From an uncultured Deferribacteraceae bacterium (lineage in GTDB: Bacteria > Chrysiogenota > Deferribacteres > Deferribacterales > Mucispirillaceae), in the NCBI GenBank assembly GCA_947041165.1, contig CAMRCY010000011.1, positions 1 through 62,605 on the forward strand: DNA of 62,605 bases, given 5' to 3'. Of this stretch, positions 25,989-35,901 are shown one piece after another. Each line of letters opens with the position of its first letter. Within the stretch, counting starts at the first letter, position 1. The position numbers were made by a program, and so were the translations under genes. The notes under the pieces were generated by a model that was not told where the DNA came from, searched no databases, and saw nothing but the letters and a program-made list of their open reading frames with translations.

Positions 25989-28409
25989 TTAGCTAAATGT
26001 TTTTTTATTCATTTCTTGTCTTGAAACAAGATATCTTCCGTCAATTTTTTTAGGTCCACTAACTTTAGTTATCTTAACAGCAGAAACTTTATAATCAGGT
26101 TCAGCAGATTTAGGATCAACGATATCAGAACAGATAAAGTTAACCATACGATCAGCTTTTTGATCGTGCATAGGAACAAATATAACGCCTTCTAAAGTGT
26201 TGTTCACAATTTTTACAGGTAAGATATTGTATCCTCTAACAGATTCAACTTTAACGATATCACCATTTTTAATTTTAAGTCTGTTCGCATCTTTCTCATT
26301 TATTTCAACAAACGAATGAGGGTGAGCTGCTGCAGTTTCAGGTATACGCATAGTCATAGAACCTGTATGCCACTGTTCAAGCACACGTCCAGTAGTCATT
26401 ATAAATGGATAAGCTGGAGATGTTTGTTCGCTATTATCAGGATCATCTCTTAAGAAGATATTTGCTTTACCGTGCGGTCTTGCATAGAAGAATTCTTTAG
26501 CATCAGCAGGTATAGTGTATCCATATCTTTTAGGGTTGTCGAATATAGGATCCATTCCTCTAACATAACGTTTGTATGTTCCAGGATTTTTCTCATCAGG
26601 ACAAGGCCACTGTACACCAACAGTAGATTTTTTAAGTCTTTTATAAGTTGCACCTTTTAAAGTTTTTTCAGTATTAGCTGTACAACCGATATAATCATTC
26701 CAAGCAAGCTCGTTCATTCTATCGATACTAGTTTCATTTGCCCAACCGATAAGTTTAGTTAAGCCCATTCTTTTAGCTATTTGTGCAGCTATCCAAATAT
26801 CAGCTTTAGCCTCACCTGGAGCATTAACAGCTTTGTCAGTTAAGAAAGATCTTCTTTCAGAACATCCGAAAACTCCACCTTTTTCATATATGAATGCAGC
26901 AGGAAGTACAACACTTGCACACTGAGCAGTTCTTGTTGGGAAAATATCTATAACAACTGTAAACGCATCTTGCATTCCACCGATAAATTTATTAACATTC
27001 GGTAAAGTTTGAGCAGGATTAGTAGTTGACATAATAACAGCTTTAACTGGTTTAGTTTTATCTTTTTCGCCGCCTAGTGAACTAAATAATTTTACAGCAT
27101 GCATTCCAGGTTTAGGATTGATAGCTTTAGATGGATTGATAGAATGTTTTGCAACACCCCAATATCCTTCAACAAATGTTCTCCATTTTTTGTTAGCAAC
27201 AGGTTTAGCGCCAGGAAGTAGATGTGCTAATGATCCAGTTTCTCTAACTCCACCACAAGCGTTTGGTTGTCCAGTAAGAGAGAATGCATCAGCTCCAGGT
27301 TTACCGTAGTTACCAGTGATAATATGAAGATTATGAATTAAGTTATTTGCCCAAACGCCGTTAGCACGTTGGTTAAGTCCCATACACCACATAGATAATG
27401 TCGCTTTAGATTTAGCGAACATTTTAGCAGCAGCTTTTACATCAGCAGCAGGACATCCAGTTTTCTTTTCAACATATTGAGGAGTATATTTTTCAAGATG
27501 TTTAACATAATCAGCCCATGCTAATTCTTTAGATCCGTCACCTATTGTAACTCTACCTAATGTTTTAACATACTCTTTATCATGCCAATTATTTTTAATT
27601 ATCTCTCTTGCCATACCGTTAAAGATTGCAAGATCAGTTCCAGGTAGAGAAGGCATCCATAGATCAGCCACAGCAGACGTTAATGTTTTTCTAGGTTCGC
27701 ACACGATGATTTTAACATTTGGATTATCTTTTTTATGTCTAGCAACTCTTCTAAATAAGATAGGATGAGCTTCAGATAGGTTTGATCCTACAAGAAAGAT
27801 TGTTTCAGATTTTTCTATATCTGCATAAGCACCAGCTGGCTCATCAGATCCTAGTGATGACATGTAACCTGCAACTGCAGAAGCCATACATAGACGAGGG
27901 TTACCATCTACCATATTAGATCCGAAACCACCTTTCCACAATTTGTTAAAGGTGTAACTTTCTTCAGTTGTACACTGTCCTGATCCATAATATGCAACAG
28001 AATCGTAACCATATTTTTTATGAAATTGTTTAAATTTTTTCTCAATTAAAGTTAATGCTTGATCCCAAGATGCAGGACGTAAAACACCTTTACCGTCACG
28101 TATAAGAGGTTTAGTTAATCTATCAGGGTGATGAGCAACTTTCCAGATGTTCATTCCCTTAACACATAGATAACCTCTTGTGTTAGTCATAGACTCAACG
28201 TTACCTTTCATAGCAACTAATCTATCGCCTTTCACACCAACATAAACAGAGCATCCTGTTCCACAAAGACGACACACGCCTTTCACCCATCTTTCTATAA
28301 CAACCTCTTGCGATTGAGCTACTGCATTACTGGTTGTTGATATTCCAGCTGCAACGGCAGCAGATGCTGCTAATGTAGATTTAATAAAATTTCTTCTCGA
28401 CATTTCCAT
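25989..28409 (-). CDS. napA: Periplasmic nitrate reductase catalytic subunit NapA
   Basis: Reduces nitrate to nitrite in the periplasm with a Mo-bis-MGD cofactor and one [4Fe-4S] cluster; 806 aa, normal length. A Tat signal (SRRNFIKSTLAASAAVAAG, residues 4-22) is followed by the cluster motif CRLCGTGC (Cys46, Cys49, Cys53) with the fourth ligand Cys82. Cys174 in PRLCMASAVAG is the expected Mo ligand, as in Nap enzymes. The C-terminal molydopterin-dinucleotide domain contains TTGRVLEQWHTGSMTMR. GGGAGG upstream supports the first ATG. Cytochrome napM precedes it and napDGH follow. Confidence 0.97.
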   Translation of the reverse strand: MEMSRRNFIKSTLAASAAVAAGISTTSNAVAQSQEVVIERWVKGVCRLCGTGCSVYVGVKGDRLVAMKGNVESMTNTRGYLCVKGMNIWKVAHHPDRLTKPLIRDGKGVLRPASWDQALTLIEKKFKQFHKKYGYDSVAYYGSGQCTTEESYTFNKLWKGGFGSNMVDGNPRLCMASAVAGYMSSLGSDEPAGAYADIEKSETIFLVGSNLSEAHPILFRRVARHKKDNPNVKIIVCEPRKTLTSAVADLWMPSLPGTDLAIFNGMAREIIKNNWHDKEYVKTLGRVTIGDGSKELAWADYVKHLEKYTPQYVEKKTGCPAADVKAAAKMFAKSKATLSMWCMGLNQRANGVWANNLIHNLHIITGNYGKPGADAFSLTGQPNACGGVRETGSLAHLLPGAKPVANKKWRTFVEGYWGVAKHSINPSKAINPKPGMHAVKLFSSLGGEKDKTKPVKAVIMSTTNPAQTLPNVNKFIGGMQDAFTVVIDIFPTRTAQCASVVLPAAFIYEKGGVFGCSERRSFLTDKAVNAPGEAKADIWIAAQIAKRMGLTKLIGWANETSIDRMNELAWNDYIGCTANTEKTLKGATYKRLKKSTVGVQWPCPDEKNPGTYKRYVRGMDPIFDNPKRYGYTIPADAKEFFYARPHGKANIFLRDDPDNSEQTSPAYPFIMTTGRVLEQWHTGSMTMRIPETAAAHPHSFVEINEKDANRLKIKNGDIVKVESVRGYNILPVKIVNNTLEGVIFVPMHDQKADRMVNFICSDIVDPKSAEPDYKVSAVKITKVSGPKKIDGRYLVSRQEMNKKTFS

Positions 28410-28482
28410 ATATTATTCCTCCCGTTATTTTCAAACCATTTAGAACTTGATAATACAATTTAAGATTTAATAAAACGTACAA

Positions 28483-28869
28483 TTAACTATGTGGAGATTT
28501 AAAACCTTTAAGTGGTCTAAATGTGTGAACTTGATGACAAGATACACAAGTGTCAGCACTCTTCATAGAGTCAACTTCAATCGAGTGACAAGAAGCACAA
28601 GTTGATATAGTTGATTGCGGTTTAAAAGTTGATTCTTCTCCGTGACAAGTTATACAAGATACTCCATTTAATTTATGAAGAGAGGTATCCCATTGTGTGT
28701 GTGCATCAGATGAAGCTTTCATCTCATCAGTTGAGCCTTTTTCGTGACATGTTGCACAACTCTTATCATTGATAGGAACAGGGTGCTCACTTTTTTCGAT
28801 AGCAGTCACTGATGCTGCAAAGATAGTTACTAAGAAAAGAATAGTTGCTGAAAGAAAGATATGTTTCAT
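28483..28869 (-). CDS. napM: NapM-type periplasmic tetraheme cytochrome c
   Basis: 128-aa exported cytochrome. A signal peptide ends near residue 23 (FAASVTA-IE). Four c-heme sites are visible: CATCH (38-42), CITCH (72-76), CASCH (91-95) and CVSCH (108-112). Its place directly before napA in a napM-A-D-G-H order matches the Desulfovibrio-type nap cluster, in which NapM is a small tetraheme electron carrier. It lacks the membrane anchor of NapC/NrfH, so it likely shuttles electrons from NapGH to NapA. AGAGGTG precedes the ATG. Confidence 0.85.
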   Translation of the reverse strand: MKHIFLSATILFLVTIFAASVTAIEKSEHPVPINDKSCATCHEKGSTDEMKASSDAHTQWDTSLHKLNGVSCITCHGEESTFKPQSTISTCASCHSIEVDSMKSADTCVSCHQVHTFRPLKGFKSPHS

Positions 28870-28885
28870 TTTTCACCTCTAAAAT

Positions 28886-28903
28886 TTAAGATTTTGATCT
28901 TAA
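28886..28903. promoter_or_regulatory. Symmetric operator candidate between nap and nitrite reductase genes
   Basis: TTAAGATTTTGATCTTAA has perfect 7-bp arms around a 4-base centre, the geometry of CRP/FNR-family sites (GAT-N4-ATC core). It lies 17 bases upstream of the napM start in the 309-bp divergent gap (28870-29178) shared with the octaheme nitrite reductase gene. The rest of the gap is AT-rich with no gene. Confidence 0.5.
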
Positions 28904-29178
28904 GTTTTTATTTTTTTAAACACAGAATAATATTGATATACTAACTATATAATATTTCATTTATTATAATATGCTGTTGTTCTAATAAATAGTAGTTAAA
29001 AACTGTAAAATTATTACACAATCATCTTTACAAACTTTACTACAAATTTACTTTATTATCTATATAATACGGAATGTGAGTAAATATGTATTTATATTTA
29101 TCTGTTTTTTATAGCTATATTAGGTTAGAGACAGGGGAAGTGTTTCAAATATTTTATTAGGTGGGGGGTACTTGAATT

Positions 29179-30921
29179 ATGAAGATAAAATTGAAGTTTT
29201 TTATCATACCTTTTGTAATGGTTGTTTTTTTTGCAATAGGCAACGCATTTTCTGTAGCAGAGGAAAAGAATTTAACTGCTAAGAGTGTAGATGCAGAAAC
29301 GTGTTATTCTTGTCATGGAACAGTTGAAATGTTGCATACAAGAGGGGCTCATGAGTCGGTTAGTTGTGTTAGTTGTCATGAAATACCAGTACAACATTTA
29401 ACAGAGCCAACAATTGAAACAAGACCAGCAACTCGTGTTGACTGGGATGCTTGTGGACAGTGTCATGAAGCACAGTTAGAGTCATTTATGCAGTTAGATA
29501 CACATCGTCCTGCAAGAAATGAGAAATCAAATGAAGGTGGACGAGCTCCAAACCCTGCATGGGATAAACTTATGGCACCACACGGATTTACAAAAGAGCA
29601 TGCAACTACAAGATCACATTCAGTAATGTTAGTAGATCAGTTTGTTGTTGATCGTGCATTCGGTGGAAGATTTCAACCTATTAATGGATGGAACTATATA
29701 TTTGAAACAGGTAAAGTATGGGATATCTTAGAAGATACTCACCCTGAAGAGCCTAATCAGAAAAAGTTTATGCGTCAAACAGCAACTGCGAACAATCCAG
29801 TTTGTATGAGTTGTAAGACATTTGATCATATATTAGATTGGAGTTATATGGGAGATCCAGGAACAGATCCAAATCCAGATCGTAATCCAAAATGGTCAAG
29901 AACATCAAATCCTGTTGCGATGGCTAAAGAGATGAATTATGCACTTAACTGTTTCACTTGCCATGATCCTCATTCGGCTGAACCAAGGGTTGTTAGAGAT
30001 GCATTAATTGATGCAATGACTAATCCTGAGTGGTCAGACAATCTTATTCAACAAGATAAAGATAAGCCTGAGATAGAAGTTCTTACAATGGGACTACGTG
30101 GATTTGAGAGAAAAATAGCTATATTTAAAGATCCAACAGATCCAAAAGTATCATTATTACAGTGTGCACAGTGTCACGTTGAGTATAACTGTAACCCTGG
30201 TAAAGATGCTAAATCAGGAGAGAAGATAGGATTTAAGTTAGCTATAACAAATCATTTTCCTATGAAAGATTCTCTTAAATTATACGATCATTACTTTAAT
30301 AAAGTTAATTTCCAAGATTTTGCTAACAAATTCTCTGGAGCTCCTTTATGGAAAGGACAACACCCTGATTCTGAGACATATTATATGTCTAAACACTCAC
30401 TAGCTGGTGTAAAATGTTCATCATGTCACTTTGGAGAGTCTGTTAAGAAGGGTGGCAAAAAGGTTACATCGCATTTTGCTCAATCACCAAGAGTTAAGTT
30501 AGATAGTACATGTTTAACATCAAACTGTCATGGTAAGGGTGCAGATAAGAAATGGGACAAAACTAAATATTCTGCTGATTACATCAAAGTTTCAACAAAC
30601 TGGGGTAAAGATGATGCAGTTTATGCAATAGATTCAATCAAAGCTTATACTAAAGGTAGAATGAGAAAAGCTGAGTTCTGGTTAACAGAGTTAACAGATG
30701 CTATAGCTGATGCTCAGATGATGGGTGTGAATAAGAAACTTATCGTCGAGGCTCAAAAAGCACAATCTGAAGCTCATATCCTTTGGGAGTATTGGACAGC
30801 TGAAAATTCAGATGGATTTCATAACCCACAACTTGCTAGAGAGTCGTTGACAAAATCAATAGACATATCTACGAAAGGTTATAACACATTAGAAAAAGTG
30901 TTATACAAAAAAGGTAAATAG
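29179..30921 (+). CDS. Octaheme c nitrite reductase, TvNiR type
   Basis: 580-aa exported multiheme enzyme that likely reduces nitrite to ammonium by six electrons. The signal peptide ends near residue 27. Eight heme sites are CYSCH (42), CVSCH (63), CGQCH (92), the lysine-type catalytic CMSCK (209), CFTCH (258), CAQCH (329), CSSCH (413) and an unusual CLTSNCH (445). A catalytic CxxCK as the fourth of eight hemes is the hallmark of TvNiR-type octaheme enzymes, unlike five-heme NrfA. HVEYNC holds Tyr336 two residues before Cys338, matching the Tyr-x-Cys pair that is cross-linked in TvNiR. His406 precedes the seventh heme. A strong G-rich ribosome-binding site is present. Together with NapA this gives nitrate-to-ammonium respiration. 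Confidence 0.92.
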   Translation: MKIKLKFFIIPFVMVVFFAIGNAFSVAEEKNLTAKSVDAETCYSCHGTVEMLHTRGAHESVSCVSCHEIPVQHLTEPTIETRPATRVDWDACGQCHEAQLESFMQLDTHRPARNEKSNEGGRAPNPAWDKLMAPHGFTKEHATTRSHSVMLVDQFVVDRAFGGRFQPINGWNYIFETGKVWDILEDTHPEEPNQKKFMRQTATANNPVCMSCKTFDHILDWSYMGDPGTDPNPDRNPKWSRTSNPVAMAKEMNYALNCFTCHDPHSAEPRVVRDALIDAMTNPEWSDNLIQQDKDKPEIEVLTMGLRGFERKIAIFKDPTDPKVSLLQCAQCHVEYNCNPGKDAKSGEKIGFKLAITNHFPMKDSLKLYDHYFNKVNFQDFANKFSGAPLWKGQHPDSETYYMSKHSLAGVKCSSCHFGESVKKGGKKVTSHFAQSPRVKLDSTCLTSNCHGKGADKKWDKTKYSADYIKVSTNWGKDDAVYAIDSIKAYTKGRMRKAEFWLTELTDAIADAQMMGVNKKLIVEAQKAQSEAHILWEYWTAENSDGFHNPQLARESLTKSIDISTKGYNTLEKVLYKKGK

Positions 30922-31238
30922 AAGTTAAGTAGTTTGTAGGAAGTAGTTGTACTGTAATAGAACCAAACCTAGTGGGCTGTCAATTTTGGCAGCCCTGTTT
31001 ATTTATACGTTTATATTATTTAGCGACTCATCCTATTTATTATAGATTATATTTTTTTATAAACTAATGCGATTAAGCAACTCGTATGATTTTATAATCT
31101 AATGTGATTTAATAAACTATTACTGTTTTATTTGTTCATATTATTTTTAATAACGCTATCAATTTTATAAAAGTATTGATATATTTATATTGATATTGGT
31201 GTGATGAAAATTTGCATCAATTATATATAGGAGATTTA
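30922..31238 (+). other. Terminator and degenerate repeats before ccs1
   Basis: GGGCTG (30974-30979) pairs with CAGCCC (30990-30995), followed by a T-rich stretch: the likely terminator of the nitrite reductase gene. Farther on, a segment near 31050 (TTTTATAAACTAATGCGATT) is repeated in altered form near 31090. No gene is seen. AGGAG at 31229 belongs to ccs1. Confidence 0.7.
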
Positions 31239-32600
31239 ATGAAAGAGAAGTTATATAAGTTTTGTTCATTTCTAAGTTCGTCGAAGTTTGCGATGATTAT
31301 TTCAGCGGCTATCCTTGTGCTTGCGATTACAGGTTCGTTAATACCGAAAGCAGATATGGCAGTATCATCTTCAAAACTGGCATCAAATTTTGTTTCAGTT
31401 TTAGGGTTAGATCACATATATACATCGCCGATATTTATCACACTTATTGCATTGTTTGCATTAAACTTAATATTATGTACATTGAAGTTAATAATTTTTG
31501 ATATAAACAAGTTGTCAGATATCGATAGTATTGATTTTAAAGATCATGGCAGAGTTGCAATTAAGCACTCAGAAGTTCTATCATTTTTAAAGGCTACAAA
31601 TTTTGATATTAAGCAAGAAGAGAATGTGATTACGGCGTCAAAAAATTCATTTGGTAAATACACAGTGATTATTATTCACACAGGAATTTTGATTGTATTG
31701 TTGGGTGCGTTAATAGGTTATCTTTTTGGATTTAAAGGTTATATAAATATTCTTGAAGGAAGTTCAGATAATGTAGCTGTGTTAAGCACAGGTGAATTTG
31801 TTCCTTTAGGGTTTAATATAAAGGTTAATCGTTTTGATGCTAAATATTACGATAACACAACAAGACCTTCTGCATTTGTAACAGATATAACTATCACTAA
31901 AGATGGTAGCGACAACAACAGTGATATGAGTAGTGACAACAACTCGTTCAACTATATATTAAATGTAAACTCACCACTTGAATATGAAGATATCTCTATT
32001 TATCAGCATAGCTACGGTTTTTATTTGAATAAAAAAGGTGCTAGATTTTTATTTGATGTAGAAGTTGATAATGTTAGCAAAAATTATGAAGTAAAATTTA
32101 ATGAAAGTTTTAAGATTAAGGATGATTTATTTGGAAAGATCACAGATTTTGCACCAGCATTAGCAGTAAGTGATGATGGCAAATTTTCGACTATGTCTGA
32201 AGAGATGGTTAATCCTGCGATACTGTTAGAAACATATAATATTGAAGGCGAGCCAGTTGTTCGATCGTGGTTATTAAGTAAGCAAAAAACATCAGGTGAT
32301 TTCAGAAAGGATTACGGATTTATGATGACATTTGATAAACTTTATGGAGTTCAGTACACAGGTTTAGCTATCAAAAAAGATCCAGGTACTATGGTTGTAT
32401 ATTTAGGATTTTTAATTATTTCAATAGCATTGATTTTGACATATTTAATTAATCATACAGTTATCTTTATTCAATTAACAAAAGATGAAGAAACGGGCGA
32501 GATGATATTTTATAAAGTATTTAAACAGCGTAAGTTTGGCAGAAGTGTTCCTGCACAGTTGTTTTATAAGTTAATAGATAAAAACGAAAAAGATATATAG
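31239..32600 (+). CDS. resB: Cytochrome c biogenesis protein Ccs1/ResB
   Basis: 453-aa membrane protein of cytochrome c maturation system II. The pattern fits ResB/Ccs1: early helices (residues about 14-32, 62-82 and 138-160), a large periplasmic domain with SPLEYEDISIYQHSYGF, and a late helix (about residues 385-405) followed by a short cytoplasmic end. AGGAG at 31229-31233 sets the start; an in-frame ATG 27 bases upstream is not used. It works with CcsA, encoded 8 bases downstream, to move and attach heme to the many c-type cytochromes of this locus. Confidence 0.93.
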   Translation: MKEKLYKFCSFLSSSKFAMIISAAILVLAITGSLIPKADMAVSSSKLASNFVSVLGLDHIYTSPIFITLIALFALNLILCTLKLIIFDINKLSDIDSIDFKDHGRVAIKHSEVLSFLKATNFDIKQEENVITASKNSFGKYTVIIIHTGILIVLLGALIGYLFGFKGYINILEGSSDNVAVLSTGEFVPLGFNIKVNRFDAKYYDNTTRPSAFVTDITITKDGSDNNSDMSSDNNSFNYILNVNSPLEYEDISIYQHSYGFYLNKKGARFLFDVEVDNVSKNYEVKFNESFKIKDDLFGKITDFAPALAVSDDGKFSTMSEEMVNPAILLETYNIEGEPVVRSWLLSKQKTSGDFRKDYGFMMTFDKLYGVQYTGLAIKKDPGTMVVYLGFLIISIALILTYLINHTVIFIQLTKDEETGEMIFYKVFKQRKFGRSVPAQLFYKLIDKNEKDI

Positions 32601-32608
32601 GTGTAATA

Positions 32609-33622
32609 ATGAATGATCAGATATTTTTACAGTTATCAGGTTTTACATACCTTTTAGCTATGGTGTTTTATATGTCCTCAGCTGTTTTTAAGAGTTCAAA
32701 AATAGGTTATGTTGCGACGACGTTATCGGTTACAGGAGTTTTATTAGGTTTAGTTGCGTTTGTGATTAGGATTGTTTTATTGTATAAAGTTTCAGGATCG
32801 GTAGGGGACTCAATCCCTATTGCGAATTTATACGAGTCTTTACAATTTTTTGCATTGTTATTAATGGTTATATATTTAGTATTTGAGTTTGCAACAAAGA
32901 TAAAAGTATTGGGTATCTTTTCAACGTGTGTTGCGGGTATATTAATTATTTTAATAAGTTCAATCAGTGCTCCAGCAGATGTTAAACCGTTAATTCCAGT
33001 TCTTCAAAGCAACTGGTTGATAGCGCATGTGTTGTTATCTTTTATAGCGTATGTATTTTTCACATTATCTGCGATCGCTGCGATATTTTATTTTATATTG
33101 GTATCAAAAGGCAGACAAGATCCTAAATATATTTTATGGGTTTCAACAGTATCGGTTTTATTGACGTTACTTTTATCGTTGATAGTTCACTTGGTATTTA
33201 AAGAGATGTTATTTATTTCAATATGTATAGCATTGTTTGTGATTATATTTTCGAGTTTATTATATTACGGCACAAACGTTCCATATTATTTATCATCGTT
33301 TAGTAAAGATATAGATAAGTTAGATAGATATATCTATAATTTCACTGTATTGGGTTTTATTATTTTCACAATTGGTGGCTTAATTTTTGGAGCGATCTGG
33401 GCTGAAAATTCATGGGGCAGATATTGGTCATGGGATCCGAAAGAAACATGGGCACTTATCACATGGTTAGTATATGCGTTCTATCTTCATGCAAGACTGT
33501 ATAAACGTTTTGATAGACCTGCTGTAAATGCGCTTGCGATATTAGGATTTATAGTAACGATTTTCACGTTTTTAGGTGTAAACTTATTACTTGCAGGACT
33601 TCATTCATACGGCTCAAATTAG
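32609..33622 (+). CDS. ccsA: Cytochrome c biogenesis protein CcsA/ResC
   Basis: 337-aa polytopic heme-handling protein of system II. The tryptophan-rich heme motif is WGRYWSWDPKETWALITW in the C-terminal third, flanked by conserved His residues (SNWLIAHVLLSF before it and YAFYLHARLYKR after). About eight hydrophobic helices are visible. It is paired with resB, 8 bases apart, and sits beside the NapM and octaheme cytochrome genes that need heme attachment. Its last codons and stop (TACGGCTCAAATTAG) recur in the repeat region just downstream. Confidence 0.95.
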   Translation: MNDQIFLQLSGFTYLLAMVFYMSSAVFKSSKIGYVATTLSVTGVLLGLVAFVIRIVLLYKVSGSVGDSIPIANLYESLQFFALLLMVIYLVFEFATKIKVLGIFSTCVAGILIILISSISAPADVKPLIPVLQSNWLIAHVLLSFIAYVFFTLSAIAAIFYFILVSKGRQDPKYILWVSTVSVLLTLLLSLIVHLVFKEMLFISICIALFVIIFSSLLYYGTNVPYYLSSFSKDIDKLDRYIYNFTVLGFIIFTIGGLIFGAIWAENSWGRYWSWDPKETWALITWLVYAFYLHARLYKRFDRPAVNALAILGFIVTIFTFLGVNLLLAGLHSYGSN

Positions 33623-33770
33623 AGTATTTGAATTAGAGTTCAAATTAAGGTTTGACTTAGTGTATTTGAGTTACGGCTCAAATTAGTGGTTGAATTAGAT
33701 GTTTGACTTAGAGTGTTTGAGTTAATGTTCAAATTACTGCTCAAATTAGAGTATTTAGAGTTGTTTAATA
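33608..33770. repeat. Stop-anchored degenerate repeats after ccsA
   Basis: TACGGCTCAAATTAG, the end of the ccsA reading frame, recurs as TTACGGCTCAAATTAG near 33671 and as CTGCTCAAATTAGAGTATTT near 33740. Between them are TTTGAGTTA / TTTGACTTAG / TTGAATTAGA variants. It looks like repeated local duplication of the gene's 3' end. Confidence 0.7.
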
Positions 33771-33795
33771 TGTTTATATGATAAATAAATTATTT

Positions 33796-33826
33796 CCCCT
33801 ATGGTTTAAAAACTGTAGGGGTTTTT
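33796..33826 (+). terminator. Terminator with CCCCTA/TAGGGG stem (family member 1)
   Basis: CCCCTA (33796-33801) and TAGGGG (33816-33821) with inner GTTT/AAAC pairing, then TTTTT. The same design recurs near 35651, 39536, 41434, 56571, 59119 and 62433. Confidence 0.85.
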
Positions 33827-33837
33827 CTGTGTATAGA

Positions 33838-34016
33838 TTTATATATGTATCCGATTGACAAATATATGAAGAAGTATTAAGTTGTAGATGTATGTGTATT
33901 GTCATAATATATACACTCATTGTTTTTATATTCATAGTTATTATTCATAGTTTTATTTTATCGTTTTGTCCTACCAGTTTTCTAGTAGGTAAAAAATAGC
34001 TTAGGAGCTACATCAA
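33838..34016 (+). promoter_or_regulatory. Conserved leader of subfamily A GLUG lipoprotein genes (copy 1)
   Basis: About 180 bases nearly identical to 56605-56781 and to the window's last 120 bases. It contains TTGACAAATATATGAA and later ATTTTATCGTTTT. Two small hairpins follow, CCTAC..GTAGG and TAGCTTAGGAGCTA; the loop of the second holds the ribosome-binding site. The strict conservation of non-coding sequence suggests regulation at transcription or translation, or very recent duplication. Confidence 0.7.
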
Positions 34017-35543
<1,527 letters not shown>

Positions 35544-35681
35544 TAATCTCAGTTAAATTGTGAAAATTATGTAGTAAGAAGTTACAAAGCAACACGTTAA
35601 ACCGTAATAATTTAGTATAAAATAAGTAGAAAAATATCATATAAAAAATACCCCTATAGTCTAATAAACTGTAGGGATTTT
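35544..35681 (+). terminator. 3' region and terminator of GLUG gene 1 (family member 2)
   Basis: CCCTA (35652-35656) and TAGGG (35672-35676), then ATTTTTATT. The 50 bases before it (TTAGTATAAAATAAGTAGAA..) match the region after the 56782 gene, so the duplication includes the 3' flank. Confidence 0.8.
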
Positions 35682-35770
35682 TATTATGCTATATTACACA
35701 TTAATGATATATTATTTTACTTAATTTATTTTTATACTTTATTAAAAGTAGATGAACTAGACAAATTATC

Positions 35771-35899
35771 ATGCAAAAGAAATTTTCACTATTAATTACA
35801 TTGACAATTATTTCCATAGTACTTAGAATATATGTAGTGCGTGTTGATATAAAAAATATTAGTTATGAATATAAAAAAGCAGAGATTCTTGGAGAGTGA
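35771..35899 (+). CDS. 42-residue FtsL-like membrane peptide or gene remnant
   Basis: The short frame ATG CAA AAG .. GGA GAG TGA encodes one hydrophobic helix (FSLLITLTIISIVLRIYVV) followed by RVDIKNISYEYKKAEILGE. The helix plus 'RV-I--ISYEYKK-E' pattern resembles the beginning of the cell-division protein FtsL. It stops after 42 residues, far short of a full FtsL. Its end supplies the ribosome-binding site of the next gene (GGAGAG; stop at 35897-35899, next ATG at 35902), so translation could be coupled. A decayed copy precedes the next paralogue. It may be a leader peptide or an ftsL 5' fragment; no ribosome-binding site of its own is obvious. Confidence 0.5.
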   Translation: MQKKFSLLITLTIISIVLRIYVVRVDIKNISYEYKKAEILGE

Positions 35900-35901
35900 A
35901 A

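Noticed and set aside
33838-34016. Leader as a known riboswitch
   Set aside because: I could not match it to c-di-GMP, TPP, SAM or other familiar aptamer cores; only small hairpins are visible.
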